A DNA stretch of 64,000 nucleotides from CAVWDI01 sp963793095 (GCA_963793095.1 CAWBYY010000002.1:1364001-1428000); one strand, 5' to 3'. Counted from the stretch's first letter, positions 17,535 to 27,763 are shown. Notes: generated by a model from the letters alone, not told the origin. A program made the numbers and translations.

Positions 17535-18812
17535 TCAGAGAAATAGACGAAGAGGGCTCTCTAAATATCCAGCGAGTGATTGAAGGAACCGCGCAGCTTC
17601 CGCTCCATCGCTTACCCGGTGGTCAACAGATATTGTGGCTTTCATTTGTAAGCCTGAAGTAATTTTTCCGCCATTTATTACCGGCACTTCCCTGGCGGAA
17701 CCTACCGCAAGTATGGCTGCCTCTGGTGGATTTATAATCGCAATGAAATTCTCGACATCATACATTCCCATATTACTCACAGTAAATGTGGACCCCTCAA
17801 TATCATTTGGTCTTACTTTGCCTTCGCGCGCTCGATTTACCATTTCGCGCGTCTCGATACCGATCTGGTGAATTGATTTTAAATCTGCGTTTTGGCATAC
17901 AACTGTGAGCAGTCCACCTTCCACAGCTACTGCAATCCCAATATTGATGTCGCCATGATGGATGATATTATTGTTTTCAATGGAGGCATTCAAATTTGGG
18001 TACTCCCGCAGAGCAATTGCAACTGCTTTAACTATGTAATCATTTACAGAGGTTTTCTCTTCATCAGGGAGCATATCATTTAATTGCTTTCGGGCATCAA
18101 ACAATTTATCCATCTTGTACAGATGTGTTATGTAAAAATGCGGAATCTGTCCTTTGGCTTCGGTCATTCGTTTGCCAATAGCCGCTCGCAATCTGTTAAG
18201 GGGGATGACTTTGGTCTCCGTTGGCATCATCCGGGTGGCAGGCAGGATAGGTTTTGTCTCTCCGGTTTTTTCAACTTCCATAGAGCGACTGTCTGCTATT
18301 GAGGTAATGAAGGTCTGGACATCTTTTTTGGTTATTCGACCTCCCATACCAGTTCCAGTTACCTGGTTCAGGTCGATTCCCATTTCGTGAGAAATCCGCC
18401 TTGCCAGAGGTGAAGCTTTTACATCCCCTGGCAATCGTTCATCCTTATCTTTTATAACTTTTCCGGTGGTGATTTCCGATGGTTTTTCTAGCGAGGTTTT
18501 TTTATCTTTAGATTTAGCTGAAGTCTCCTGGCTAATCTCCTCACCAAGCAACTGGTCGACATCGACTTCTTCATCCTCCTCTGTGATAATCGCAATTGGA
18601 GTATTAATCGGCACAATTTCCCCTACTGGAACAAGGTGTTGGTACAAGTATCCCTCATAGTGGGATTCAACTTCAACTGTGGCTTTGTCGGTCTCAATTT
18701 CTGCAAGAATTACGCCTTTGGAAACTGGTTCACCCTCCTGGATAACCCAACGGACCAGAGTACCTTCAGCCATATCAAATCCCAGCTTGGGCATGATTAC
18801 AATGTCCGCCAT
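17535..18812 (-). CDS. pdhC: Pyruvate dehydrogenase E2, dihydrolipoamide acetyltransferase
   Basis: E2 is the core of the 2-oxoacid dehydrogenase complex and transfers the acetyl group from lipoamide to CoA. The 425-residue protein has one lipoyl domain at the N-terminus, with the lipoylated lysine in ETDKATVEVES (about residue 43). A charged linker leads to the E3/E1-binding domain near 130-170 (KASPLARRISHEMG). The catalytic domain ends with SVDHRVSDGAEAARFL, which contains the active-site His and Asp. Its ATG shares a base with the pdhB stop (TAATG), so the two are coupled. No dihydrolipoamide dehydrogenase gene lies nearby. Confidence 0.95.
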   Translation of the reverse strand: MADIVIMPKLGFDMAEGTLVRWVIQEGEPVSKGVILAEIETDKATVEVESHYEGYLYQHLVPVGEIVPINTPIAIITEEDEEVDVDQLLGEEISQETSAKSKDKKTSLEKPSEITTGKVIKDKDERLPGDVKASPLARRISHEMGIDLNQVTGTGMGGRITKKDVQTFITSIADSRSMEVEKTGETKPILPATRMMPTETKVIPLNRLRAAIGKRMTEAKGQIPHFYITHLYKMDKLFDARKQLNDMLPDEEKTSVNDYIVKAVAIALREYPNLNASIENNNIIHHGDINIGIAVAVEGGLLTVVCQNADLKSIHQIGIETREMVNRAREGKVRPNDIEGSTFTVSNMGMYDVENFIAIINPPEAAILAVGSAREVPVINGGKITSGLQMKATISVDHRVSDGAEAARFLQSLAGYLESPLRLFL

Positions 18813-19783
18813 TACAGAACCTCCTTCACAGCTTTGATAACATCTTCAACTTGAGGGAGTGCAGATTGCTCTAAATTTCTATTGTAAGGTAATGGAACTT
18901 CTTTTTGGGCTACCCTTTTTATCGGGGCATCAATATAATCAAACGCACTTTCAACAATTCTTGTCGTGACTTCGGAACCAACTCCATACGAGCGCCATCC
19001 TTCTTCGACGATGACTGCCCGATTTGTTTTCTTAAATGATTTGATTACTGGTTCCATATCCAGAGGACGTAGAGACCTCAGATCGATAATTTCAACGTCA
19101 ATCCCTTCTTCTTCGAGTTGTTGCGATGCTTTTGATGAAATTTCCAGCATCTTGCTGTAGGTTATTATGGTCACATCTGATCCTTCACGGTAAATATTGG
19201 ATGTACCTAAAGGAATTGTGTAATCATCTTCTGGCACTTCTCCGCGTACCTGATAAAGCGTTGCATGTTCGATAAACATAACTGGATCATCTGAACGAAT
19301 TGCAGATTTCAACAATCCTTTTGCGTCTTCTGGGGTTCCTGGTGCGACAACTTTCAAACCAGGGAAATGTGCAAATATTACATCTGGTGTCTGAGAATGT
19401 GTAGCCCCTAACTGGCGCCCACCTCCGCTAACAGTTCGGATAACAACAGGTAAAGTGAATTGGCCGCCAAACATGTAACGGAGTTTGGCAGCCTCATTTA
19501 CAATATGTTCCATTGCTGAGAAAGCGAAGTTTATTGTCATCAATTCAGCGATTGGCCGCAGTCCTGTCAATGCAGCGCCGATAGCTGAGCCGACAATAAC
19601 CGCTTCTGCGATTGGGGTATCTTTTACACGTTTTGGTCCGAAATGATCGTAAAAACCTTTCGTGACAGCATATGTGCCTCCCCAAACGCCGACCTCTTCT
19701 CCCATGATAAATATATTTGGATCACTTTCCATTTCCTCCCAGATTGCCTGGGATATCGCTTCTCTCATTGTTATTGTTGCCAT
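18812..19783 (-). CDS. pdhB: Pyruvate dehydrogenase E1 component, beta subunit
   Basis: This is the 323-residue beta subunit of the heterotetrameric TPP-dependent E1, which decarboxylates pyruvate and acetylates the E2 lipoamide. Visible signatures are MREAISQAIWEEMESD at the start, MGEEVGVWGGTYAVTKG, PIAEAVIVGSAIGAALTG, and FTLPVVIRTVSGGG with the following GATHSQ. The C-terminal transketolase-like domain carries IEHATLYQVRGEVPEDDY. It sits between pdhA (52 bases upstream) and pdhC (overlapping). Together they encode a complete E1-E2 set. Substrate choice between pyruvate, acetoin and branched-chain 2-oxoacids is not certain from sequence. Confidence 0.93.
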   Translation of the reverse strand: MATITMREAISQAIWEEMESDPNIFIMGEEVGVWGGTYAVTKGFYDHFGPKRVKDTPIAEAVIVGSAIGAALTGLRPIAELMTINFAFSAMEHIVNEAAKLRYMFGGQFTLPVVIRTVSGGGRQLGATHSQTPDVIFAHFPGLKVVAPGTPEDAKGLLKSAIRSDDPVMFIEHATLYQVRGEVPEDDYTIPLGTSNIYREGSDVTIITYSKMLEISSKASQQLEEEGIDVEIIDLRSLRPLDMEPVIKSFKKTNRAVIVEEGWRSYGVGSEVTTRIVESAFDYIDAPIKRVAQKEVPLPYNRNLEQSALPQVEDVIKAVKEVL

Positions 19784-19835
19784 TCGGTCAAATCCTCAGA
19801 TAATTAGATATCTAATTTTAAGCGATGTAATCTGG

Positions 19836-20807
19836 TTAGTCCTGATACTCTCCCACATATACATCATTGAAGAGTTCGTCTGGAGCTGGATCAGGGCTGT
19901 TTTCAGCAAACTGAACTGCTGATTGTACTTCTTTTTCAACCTGTTCATCTATATTATCAAGTTCTTTCTCTGTTGAAATATTTTGAGAAAGTATATTTTT
20001 TCTAAAAACCCCTATCGGGTCATTTTCCTGCCATTTCTGGACTTCATCAGTCTGTCGATAACGTTCAGGATCGCCCATTGAATGCCCCCGGTAACGATAC
20101 GTGATAGCTTCGAGAAAATAAGGACCTTCACCATCGCGGATTTTTTCTATGATAATTTGGGAGGTTTGCCTGACTGCCAGAACATCCATGCCGTCAACGC
20201 GGCTGTTCGGTATACCGTAACCCTCCGCTTTTTGGCGAATTTCAGATACCGCTGATGCTCGCTCCACCGCAGTACCCATACCATACTTATTATTTTCGCA
20301 AACCCATAAAACGGGCAAATTCCATACTTTCGAAAGATTTAATGCTTCATGAAAATAGCCAATATTGGTTGCCCCATCCCCAAACATGCAGATTGTGATT
20401 CCATCATTTTCAAGATATTGATCGCCTAATGCCAGGCCAGCTGCAATGGGAAGGTGTGCTCCAACGATTGCATGCCCGCCCCAAAAATTCTTCTCTACAT
20501 CTGCCATATGCATCGAGCCCCCTTTACCTTTTGAGCAGCCTGTGTGTTTACCAAGCAATTCCGCCAGAACGACCTCGGCTGATAATCCGCAGTTGATTGC
20601 AACTCCATGATCGCGATATGCGGTAATCACCCGGTCCTGTGGTTTCCGAATCGAGATAATGCCTGTGCTCACAGCTTCCTGCCCAATATAAAGATGGAGG
20701 AACCCACCAATTTTGCCTTGCTGATATAGTTGGGCAGCCTGTTCTTCCACAATTCTAATCAGCACCATTTGATAGTAGAGATCTAGATAATCCTGCTTTT
20801 CCATCAA
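19836..20807 (-). CDS. pdhA: Pyruvate dehydrogenase E1 component, alpha subunit
   Basis: This 323-residue alpha subunit contains the thiamine diphosphate motif, GDGATNIGYFHEALNLSK running to CENN, and the phosphoserine-loop region YRYRGHSMGDPERYR. Other family blocks are GGFLHLYIGQEAVSTG and GKGGSMHMADVEKNFWGGHAIVGA. With pdhB it forms E1 of the pyruvate dehydrogenase complex. It is the promoter-proximal gene of the leftward pdhA-pdhB-pdhC operon. Upstream lie an extended -10 promoter and a GC-rich hairpin in the leader. The related acetoin dehydrogenase cannot be fully excluded. Confidence 0.93.
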   Translation of the reverse strand: MMEKQDYLDLYYQMVLIRIVEEQAAQLYQQGKIGGFLHLYIGQEAVSTGIISIRKPQDRVITAYRDHGVAINCGLSAEVVLAELLGKHTGCSKGKGGSMHMADVEKNFWGGHAIVGAHLPIAAGLALGDQYLENDGITICMFGDGATNIGYFHEALNLSKVWNLPVLWVCENNKYGMGTAVERASAVSEIRQKAEGYGIPNSRVDGMDVLAVRQTSQIIIEKIRDGEGPYFLEAITYRYRGHSMGDPERYRQTDEVQKWQENDPIGVFRKNILSQNISTEKELDNIDEQVEKEVQSAVQFAENSPDPAPDELFNDVYVGEYQD

Positions 20808-20836
20808 TAATGCCCTCCCTCATCGAGAATACACAA

Positions 20837-20871
20837 AATAACACCGGGGAAATCCCGGCGTTATTTTTTTT
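20837..20871 (-). promoter_or_regulatory. Stem-loop in the pdhA leader
   Basis: A 12-bp stem (arms 20837-20848 and 20854-20865, 5-base loop, extendable in A/T pairs) lies at the 5' end of the predicted pdhA mRNA. One position is A opposite C on the plus strand but G-U on the minus strand, so pairing is fully kept only in the pdhA transcript. On the plus strand it is followed by eight T, so it could also stop antisense transcription. Confidence 0.45.
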
Positions 20872-20895
20872 GAGAGTATCAAAAAAATTTACGAA

Positions 20896-20923
20896 ATTAT
20901 ACCAGAAAGCGATAGCTGGAAAA
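20896..20923 (-). promoter_or_regulatory. Promoter of the pdh operon
   Basis: On the minus strand TATAAT (20901-20896) is preceded by TGG, giving an extended -10 (TGGTATAAT). The -35 candidate TTTTCC (20923-20918) is weak, as often seen with extended -10 promoters. The predicted start is near 20889, about 80 nt before pdhA. Confidence 0.55.
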
Positions 20924-21011
20924 GGATTTTGTTGAGTAACCACTCATTCGATTCAGAAACCTTCACTTTATACATACGATATTCATGAGATTGATTTTTG
21001 ATCATGAAATG

Positions 21012-21040
21012 TTGAATTTATTACTTTTCCGGCGTATCTT
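21012..21040 (+). promoter_or_regulatory. Candidate promoter for the beta-propeller lipoprotein
   Basis: TTGAAT (21012-21017), a 17-base spacer and TATCTT (21035-21040). A second pair, TTACAT and TAAAAT with 16 bases between, lies about 60 bases downstream, so the actual promoter is uncertain. Confidence 0.3.
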
Positions 21041-21199
21041 ATTCCTGGTGTGTTTATTTCAACTCTGGTCAAAGAATTACATTAACTGGTGTAGATGATA
21101 AAATCAATCCCGGGTAAATGGTAGAGATATTTGTATTAATCACACTGGATGGGTGTTTATGAAACATGTGAAACCGATACACATTTATCAATATTAATA

Positions 21200-22585
21200 A
21201 TGAAAATAAAAAAAGTATCAGGAGTCATTTTCGCGTTTCTAATAATATCTACATTTTATGCCTGCGAAGAAATTGAAGCAGGGGAAATCGGATCTCCTTC
21301 AGAGCCAGTAAACCAATCGATCAATTCAGCAGGGCAGGATCTTCCGAAACAAGAAATTGGTATAACTGTGACTGTACCGCCGGATGATATTGGTCAGATT
21401 CAAGTTCAGCCAATACAATCTAGTTCTGTCAATTTTGCAAAAGAGATACAAATAGCTTATATCAAAGATAAGAACATCTGGACCTGGTCAAGGGAAAACG
21501 GCAATCAGCAATTGACTTTTTCTGGGGGTGTAGATCAAATTAAAATCCATCCTGATGGTCAATTAATTGCATATCTTAAGCAGGCAGACGATTTTCATGG
21601 TGAACTCTGGATTATTGATTTTAATGGTCAGAATGAACGCCGCGTACTGGGCGTTTTCGAGCTGGATCAATTAGGTTCCGGGGCTAGAGACCCAAATTCC
21701 GTAGCAATCAATCCGTATCAGTTCAACTGGATTCCCGGAACAAGGAAAATCGCCTTCAACACCAGACAGGTTTTTCAGGATTCTAGTTTTATCAGGCTGG
21801 ACGATTTAAATTGGGTTGATATAGACTCGTTGGAAAGGCGGACAATCATACCTCCCTTCCAGGGAGGAAATTTCCGTTATTCCCAGAATGGTGCCTTTAT
21901 CGCAGTGGCAACCCCATCTGAGATAAGCCTGATTCCCGCTGATGGATCTGATAGAAAAATAGCTTTGGAATACGAACAGGTTATTTCTTACAGTGAACAG
22001 AAGTATTATGCAGATCCAATATGGTCTCCAGATTCAAAATCTCTGTATGTAGCAATTTCTCCTGTAGATCCTTTGGCGGAACCGCGAAATCCAACAACTC
22101 TCTGGGAAATCCCGGTGTCAGGTGAAAAAGCATTCCAAATTGGCAGTATTATCGCTCAGCCATTCATCAGTTCTGAAGTCATCTATTCCCCAGATGTACA
22201 AAAAATTATGTTCCTCAGAGAAACCGGCCATCCTTCAGAGAACAGGTCCGAACTTTTTATCGCTAATAATGATGGGACAGAGGAACTACCGGTTCAAAAA
22301 GATAAATTTATACAACTTTTAGGATGGAGTCCGGATTCCAACCTTATAGTTTTCAAACAGGGTGAAAATTGGGAAGCCAGGATCGGCCGAATTGGAAACC
22401 CACCAGAACCATTGCTGGAAGATTCATTTGGAATTTTTAATATTAAGTGGGTGAATACCGATACATTCCTGATTCTCAAAGAATACGGTGATAATTTTTT
22501 GTTAGTATTAAATTCCTTGAAGGGAGAATCGATAATTGTGGATGAGATTCCTGCTCCTCCAACTGATTTTGATTTTATAAACTGA
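21200..22585 (+). CDS. TolB-like beta-propeller lipoprotein
   Basis: This 461-residue protein has a lipoprotein signal: Lys-rich N-terminus (MKIKKV), a hydrophobic stretch (GVIFAFLIISTFYA) and a cysteine. A low-complexity linker of about 50 residues leads to a WD40-like (PD40) beta propeller. Repeat signatures include PIWSPDSKSLYV and LGWSPDSNLIVFK. It should be anchored on the outer face of the cytoplasmic membrane. PD40 propellers serve as protein-interaction platforms, and its partner is unknown. The start at ATG 21200 is chosen because the longer frame from 21149 would bury the signal. It precedes the glucan cluster by 57 bases but need not be functionally linked to it. Confidence 0.75.
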   Translation: MKIKKVSGVIFAFLIISTFYACEEIEAGEIGSPSEPVNQSINSAGQDLPKQEIGITVTVPPDDIGQIQVQPIQSSSVNFAKEIQIAYIKDKNIWTWSRENGNQQLTFSGGVDQIKIHPDGQLIAYLKQADDFHGELWIIDFNGQNERRVLGVFELDQLGSGARDPNSVAINPYQFNWIPGTRKIAFNTRQVFQDSSFIRLDDLNWVDIDSLERRTIIPPFQGGNFRYSQNGAFIAVATPSEISLIPADGSDRKIALEYEQVISYSEQKYYADPIWSPDSKSLYVAISPVDPLAEPRNPTTLWEIPVSGEKAFQIGSIIAQPFISSEVIYSPDVQKIMFLRETGHPSENRSELFIANNDGTEELPVQKDKFIQLLGWSPDSNLIVFKQGENWEARIGRIGNPPEPLLEDSFGIFNIKWVNTDTFLILKEYGDNFLLVLNSLKGESIIVDEIPAPPTDFDFIN

Positions 22586-22642
22586 ACCGTTGAGTATATG
22601 CAGTACAATGGACAAGATTTTGGGGTTTTTAATGGAGAAATT

Positions 22643-25600
22643 ATGAATCGTTGTTATCCCTATTTGTTGGAATTCCACATTTCACGCCGAGCAAGGTTGT
22701 TCTATCAATTTGATGAAGGGATATATTCGTACAGCGGAAATGTAATTTTTACAGACTTTCATGCTGCGCGGGTGTTCGCAAAAAAGATGAATGACCATCA
22801 CGATCTGGTTGCGTACCCTGAAAAAACCATCCGGGCTGGGCAAATAAATGCGATGGGCTTGATCGATGAAATTCTGCACTTTGTGGTTGATTTATATAGA
22901 GATCAGAGAAAATCTACAATTATCAATGAGGCTCTTGATTTTTTGATTGAAAAATTTGGTCAAAATGAGATCGATCAGATGCTGCGAATTTTTGTTGATG
23001 AATTTCCACCTCTGGTTGTATATAAAAAGGAAGCAGATATTGATGACTATTTTAATGGAAATTCTATCCGGGAGTCAGGTGATGTTGTCTCAAACAGGGA
23101 ATTATTACTGGAAGAATTAATTCTTTTATGGCTAGCAAATGAAAATCCTGCCTTTAGAAAATTCCATATTTTATTTGATGATCAGTTAATCCGTAATAAA
23201 AGTACATATATTGTAGCAATCTCGAGCCTGGATGAATTTTTCGAAAACCAACCCAGATTTGGCCCCGATAATCAAAATCTACTCGAAATGCTCAAAAGCC
23301 CCTCCATTGCCGTTCCCAATTCTCTGAGCGGGCAGCTGGACTTTATAAGAACTCGCTGGGGGTATTTGCTGGATAGATATTTATTACGGTTGTTGCGAAG
23401 TATCGATCTCATCAGTGAAGAGGAGAAAGTGATTTTTGGAATAGGAGGGACGGGAATTTCAGAAGTATATGAATTTGCTGGATTGGAGCTTGATAGGGAA
23501 GCATTCAGCCCGGATAGTGACTGGATGCCAAATCTGGTATTGATTGCAAAAAATATATATGTATGGTTAGACCAGTTGTCCAGGTATTACCGTAGATCAA
23601 TCACAAAGTTGGATCAAATTCCAGATGAAGAATTGAAAACCCTGGCAGAGAGAGGGTTTTCAGGATTGTGGTTAATTGGTATTTGGGAGCGGAGTAAGGC
23701 TTCGCAGAAAATCAAACAACTGCGCGGTAATCCTGAAGCTGTTGCTTCGGCATATTCTTTATACAGTTATGAGATAGCTTTTGAACTAGGCGGGTTTGAA
23801 GCCTATTCCAATTTGCAGCACAGAGCCTGGAATTTCGGAATCCGCCTGGCTTCTGATATGGTTCCTAATCATATGGGCATAAACTCAAAATGGATGATAG
23901 AAAATCCAGACTGGTTTATTTCTCTTGATCACAGCCCTTTTCCGTCGTATTCCTTCAATGGACCCAACTTATCTTCAGATGAGCGGGTTGGAATTTATAT
24001 TGAAGACCATTACTATGACAATAGTGATGCGGCAGTTGTTTTCAAACGGGTTGATTTTTGGACTGGAACCGAGAAATATATTTACCATGGTAATGATGGA
24101 ACTTCAATGCCATGGAATGATACAGCTCAATTGAACTATTTACTGCCTCAACTGCGGGAAGCTGTCATCCAAACTATTCTTAATGTTGCAAGGTTATTCC
24201 CGATAATAAGATTTGATGCAGCAATGACTTTAACGAAGCGTCATTACCAGCGTTTATGGTTTCCGCCGCCTGGTAGTGGTGGTGATATTCCCTCTCGGTC
24301 TGAATTTGGACTCACGACCCATCAATTCAACCAGCTTTTCCCGGAAGAGTTCTGGCGCCAGGTTGTTGACCGTATCAGGAAGGATGTACCTGACACACTG
24401 CTGCTGGCAGAGGCATTCTGGTTGATGGAAGGTTATTTTGTTCGGAGCCTTGGTATGCACCGGGTTTATAACAGCGCGTTTATGAACATGCTCCGGGATG
24501 AAAAAAATCAGGAATACAGGATGGTAGTGAAAAATACGCTTGAATTCGACCCCGAGATATTGAAGCGCTATGTAAATTTTATGAATAATCCTGATGAAAG
24601 AACTGCTGTCGATCAATTTGGAAAGGGGGATAAGTATTTTGGGATTTGCACCTTGCTAGCGACTATGCCGGGATTGCCCATGCTGGGACACGGGCAGGTG
24701 GAGGGATTTACTGAAAAATATGGCATGGAATATAAACGAGCGTACTGGGAAGAACAACCAGATCACGATTTAATTAAAAGGCATGAAAGGGAAATATTTC
24801 CTTTACTCCACAGGCGCTATCTCTTTTCAGGTGTGGAAAACTTCTTGCTGTATGATTTTTTTACTACTGAGGGTTATGTTAACGAAGATGTTTTTGTTTA
24901 TTCCAACAGGAAAGGGGGCGAACGCGCTTTGGTGGTTTACCAAAATAAGTATGCGGAAACAAGCGGTTGGATTAAAACCTCAGCAGCATATTCGGATAAA
25001 ACTGCTGGAGGAAGTGACACCAGGATTTTGATTCGAAAAAATCTCGGTGAAGGTCTGGGATTAAGTGAGAAACCACATTATTTTACGATACTTAAGGATC
25101 ATACCACAGGTCTGGAATATATTCGCAACAACCAGGGTTTATTTGAAAGGGGGCTGTTTGTTCATATTTCTGCATTTCAATGCCTGGTTTTTATGGATAT
25201 ATATGAAGTTGAGGACAATGATAAAAAACATTATGCCCAGCTTGAAGCATATTTAAATGGACGGGGAGTTCCTGATATTGAAGAAACATTGGTTGAAATA
25301 ATTATGCAGCCAATCCGGAACCATTATCGAGAGCTGGTAAATCCTGGTTTTTATGGCTGGTTAATTCAGAATGCTATAAATGATCCAAATTCGATTTCAG
25401 CGACATATGAAAAAGCTACAGACGAGGTTAAATCAAAGTCGGGAAAAATGCTCTTGGAAGCGTGTCGACAACTGAACTGCATAGTTGATACCTCAAATAT
25501 TGTGACCGAAATCACTTCTGAAATTGAGATTATCCTCCTTCTTCGTGTTCTTCTAAGTACCATTTTTAAAATTTCAACAAAAATCGATTCGCCTGCATAC

Positions 25601-26233
25601 ATGTATCTTGCTTCCAGACTGAAAAAAGATGAAAGCAATCAAAAACAGCATAGTTTAATATACACTTCAATCTTTTCCTGGATATTCACATACCATATAG
25701 GTGAAATAATCTATCCAAATGAAAACGATACTGAATCTGCAAGAGAACTGAGCAGATCCTTGATAGATGAGTGGTTATTGGGAAAACTGATTTTTGAAAC
25801 TTTTAATGCCATGAGTCTTGACGAGGGTTTAGCAGCACAGAACCTGTCACTAGTAAAAATTTTGACAAGCCAATCTGATTGGATCAGGAGTTTTGAATCC
25901 ACAACAGGAAATGCCCAGAAAATTGTCGAGAGATGGCTTCAGGATCCGGATATTCAAGCTTTCATCCAGGTAAACAGATATCAGGAAAAATTATGGTTTA
26001 ACAAAGAATTGTTTGAGTTATTGGTATGGTGGCTGTTTCTGATTGGTGTATTAAAAATTCTTAACTCTGAATTAAATGATAAAAATGTAAGGAAAAGAGT
26101 TTCTGGTGAATCGGCAGAGCGTATCTATTCACGGATAGAAAATTGTTACCGGTTCATTGATATTCTATTTGAAGCTGAAAAACAATCGGATTTTCAGGTT
26201 GAAAAACTACTCGAATCGCTTGAAAAAGAGTAA
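22643..26233 (+). CDS. Large GH13 alpha-amylase-family glycoside hydrolase/transferase
   Basis: This 1196-residue protein has a central GH13 (beta/alpha)8 barrel. Conserved regions are DMVPNHMG (region I, about 405-412), IRFDAAMTL with the nucleophile Asp near 524, LLLAEAFW with the acid/base Glu near 590, and NNPDE with the third acid near 651. The N-terminal 380 residues and a helical C-terminal region of about 350 residues are not recognisable domains. There is no signal peptide, so it acts in the cytoplasm. It lies directly upstream of glgA and malQ, spaced 27 bases from glgA, so it is likely to act on glycogen or maltodextrin. Whether it debranches, branches or transfers cannot be read from sequence. 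The start at 22643 follows GGAGA. Confidence 0.85.
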   Translation: MNRCYPYLLEFHISRRARLFYQFDEGIYSYSGNVIFTDFHAARVFAKKMNDHHDLVAYPEKTIRAGQINAMGLIDEILHFVVDLYRDQRKSTIINEALDFLIEKFGQNEIDQMLRIFVDEFPPLVVYKKEADIDDYFNGNSIRESGDVVSNRELLLEELILLWLANENPAFRKFHILFDDQLIRNKSTYIVAISSLDEFFENQPRFGPDNQNLLEMLKSPSIAVPNSLSGQLDFIRTRWGYLLDRYLLRLLRSIDLISEEEKVIFGIGGTGISEVYEFAGLELDREAFSPDSDWMPNLVLIAKNIYVWLDQLSRYYRRSITKLDQIPDEELKTLAERGFSGLWLIGIWERSKASQKIKQLRGNPEAVASAYSLYSYEIAFELGGFEAYSNLQHRAWNFGIRLASDMVPNHMGINSKWMIENPDWFISLDHSPFPSYSFNGPNLSSDERVGIYIEDHYYDNSDAAVVFKRVDFWTGTEKYIYHGNDGTSMPWNDTAQLNYLLPQLREAVIQTILNVARLFPIIRFDAAMTLTKRHYQRLWFPPPGSGGDIPSRSEFGLTTHQFNQLFPEEFWRQVVDRIRKDVPDTLLLAEAFWLMEGYFVRSLGMHRVYNSAFMNMLRDEKNQEYRMVVKNTLEFDPEILKRYVNFMNNPDERTAVDQFGKGDKYFGICTLLATMPGLPMLGHGQVEGFTEKYGMEYKRAYWEEQPDHDLIKRHEREIFPLLHRRYLFSGVENFLLYDFFTTEGYVNEDVFVYSNRKGGERALVVYQNKYAETSGWIKTSAAYSDKTAGGSDTRILIRKNLGEGLGLSEKPHYFTILKDHTTGLEYIRNNQGLFERGLFVHISAFQCLVFMDIYEVEDNDKKHYAQLEAYLNGRGVPDIEETLVEIIMQPIRNHYRELVNPGFYGWLIQNAINDPNSISATYEKATDEVKSKSGKMLLEACRQLNCIVDTSNIVTEITSEIEIILLLRVLLSTIFKISTKIDSPAYMYLASRLKKDESNQKQHSLIYTSIFSWIFTYHIGEIIYPNENDTESARELSRSLIDEWLLGKLIFETFNAMSLDEGLAAQNLSLVKILTSQSDWIRSFESTTGNAQKIVERWLQDPDIQAFIQVNRYQEKLWFNKELFELLVWWLFLIGVLKILNSELNDKNVRKRVSGESAERIYSRIENCYRFIDILFEAEKQSDFQVEKLLESLEKE

Positions 26234-26260
26234 AGACTGAATCAACCTGACCCATTTGTA

Positions 26261-27763
26261 ATGGAAAGCAAACAGTTAAAAGTATTGTTTCTTGCGGCAG
26301 AAGCAGAACCTTTTGTTAAGGTTGGCGGACTTGGAGATGTAGCGGGTTCTCTGCCATCAGCTATTCGCTCGCTTTCCGATTTAGATTCAACCAGAGATGA
26401 TTATGAAAATGGATTTATCGATATACGAATGGCGATTCCATATCATGGCTCCATACAGGAAAAACAATTTCCGGTTCAATTAATTGGGGAGTTCCCCGTT
26501 CAGTTCAAGGGAGTTGATGTTGCAACGAAAGCCTTTCAATATCAACACAATGGACTGCCCGTGTACTTCATAGCCAGCCCTCAAATTTCTTCTGGATCTT
26601 CGGTCTACAGCAGTGACAGCCGGATTGACCTAGAAAAATATACATTTTTCTCATTAGCATCGATTAAGCTGCTTCAGGTGTTAGGATGGTCTCCGGATAT
26701 ATTCCATGCTAACGATTGGCATACTGCTGTGGCAGTCTATTTACTCAGTTTGAAGAACTGGAGGACTGCCTTACCCAATCGTATTCGAACGATTATGGAA
26801 GTTCACAATCTACCGTACACAGGACCAAGTTCAGGGGAATTATTATTACAAACCGGAATTTCGATCCCAGATGAATCACCGTTACCGGAAGATAAGAATG
26901 ACTTACCACTTCCGCTGGGTCTTCTGGGCGCGGATCATATTGTGACAGTTTCCCCGACATATGCGAAAGAAATTCAAACGCCAGAGTTTGGTGCAGGCCT
27001 GGATGTATTTTTACAGTCGCGATCCGAGGATATATCAGGAATTCTAAATGGTATCGATTACATTGTCTGGGATCCAATGAAAGACCCTGCACTTGTCCAG
27101 AACTTCAATGAAAAAAATATAAAAGACCGTCGTAAAAATAAATTGGCGCTCCAACGCGAATTCGATCTTGATGCGTCTGTTGAAATTCCACTAATGGTAA
27201 TGATCAACCGACTGGATTATCAAAAGGGAGTGGATTTGTTGCCGGATACAATAAGAATCTTAAACCACTCTCATAATATTTCCCTTTTATTCTGGCAGTT
27301 AATTATTCTTGGTACTGGAGAAAGCAGCATTGAACAAGCAGTGCGAAACCTGGAGAATGAATTTTCAAATCGAGTCAGAGCAGTCATCCGTTTTGATCCG
27401 GAATTAAGCCGCCGGATTTTTTCTGGCGCCGATATGATTTTGATACCATCACGCTACGAACCATGTGGATTGACCCAAATGATTGCGATGCGCTATGGGT
27501 GTGTTCCAATCGCAAGATCAACCGGGGGGTTGGTTGATACGATTAAAGATTACGATTCAGTTGAAGAAAGCACTGGATTTCTGTTTACAAACTCTGATCC
27601 AATTGATTTTGCTAATAAAATTGGGATTGCTCTGGAGGTGTTTGAAAATAAGCGACTTTGGAATAAACTGGTTGTTCGAGGAATGAATACTGACTTTTCG
27701 TGGAACCGGTCAGCCTCCAGATACAGAAAGTTGTATAGATACTTGACTTCAGACGGAAACTAG
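26261..27763 (+). CDS. glgA: Glycogen (starch) synthase, GT5 family
   Basis: GlgA extends alpha-1,4-glucan using ADP-glucose. The 500-residue protein has the ADP-glucose-binding KVGGLGDVAGSLP motif (residues 21-33), HANDWHTA in the N-terminal GT5 domain and the C-terminal GT-B half with PSRYEPCGLTQMIAMRYG and STGGLVDTI. Length is typical for bacterial GlgA. It lies between the GH13 gene (27 bases) and malQ (16 bases), making a compact glucan operon. No glgC (ADP-glucose pyrophosphorylase) or glgB (branching enzyme) is present in the window. Use of UDP-glucose cannot be excluded. Confidence 0.93.
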   Translation: MESKQLKVLFLAAEAEPFVKVGGLGDVAGSLPSAIRSLSDLDSTRDDYENGFIDIRMAIPYHGSIQEKQFPVQLIGEFPVQFKGVDVATKAFQYQHNGLPVYFIASPQISSGSSVYSSDSRIDLEKYTFFSLASIKLLQVLGWSPDIFHANDWHTAVAVYLLSLKNWRTALPNRIRTIMEVHNLPYTGPSSGELLLQTGISIPDESPLPEDKNDLPLPLGLLGADHIVTVSPTYAKEIQTPEFGAGLDVFLQSRSEDISGILNGIDYIVWDPMKDPALVQNFNEKNIKDRRKNKLALQREFDLDASVEIPLMVMINRLDYQKGVDLLPDTIRILNHSHNISLLFWQLIILGTGESSIEQAVRNLENEFSNRVRAVIRFDPELSRRIFSGADMILIPSRYEPCGLTQMIAMRYGCVPIARSTGGLVDTIKDYDSVEESTGFLFTNSDPIDFANKIGIALEVFENKRLWNKLVVRGMNTDFSWNRSASRYRKLYRYLTSDGN

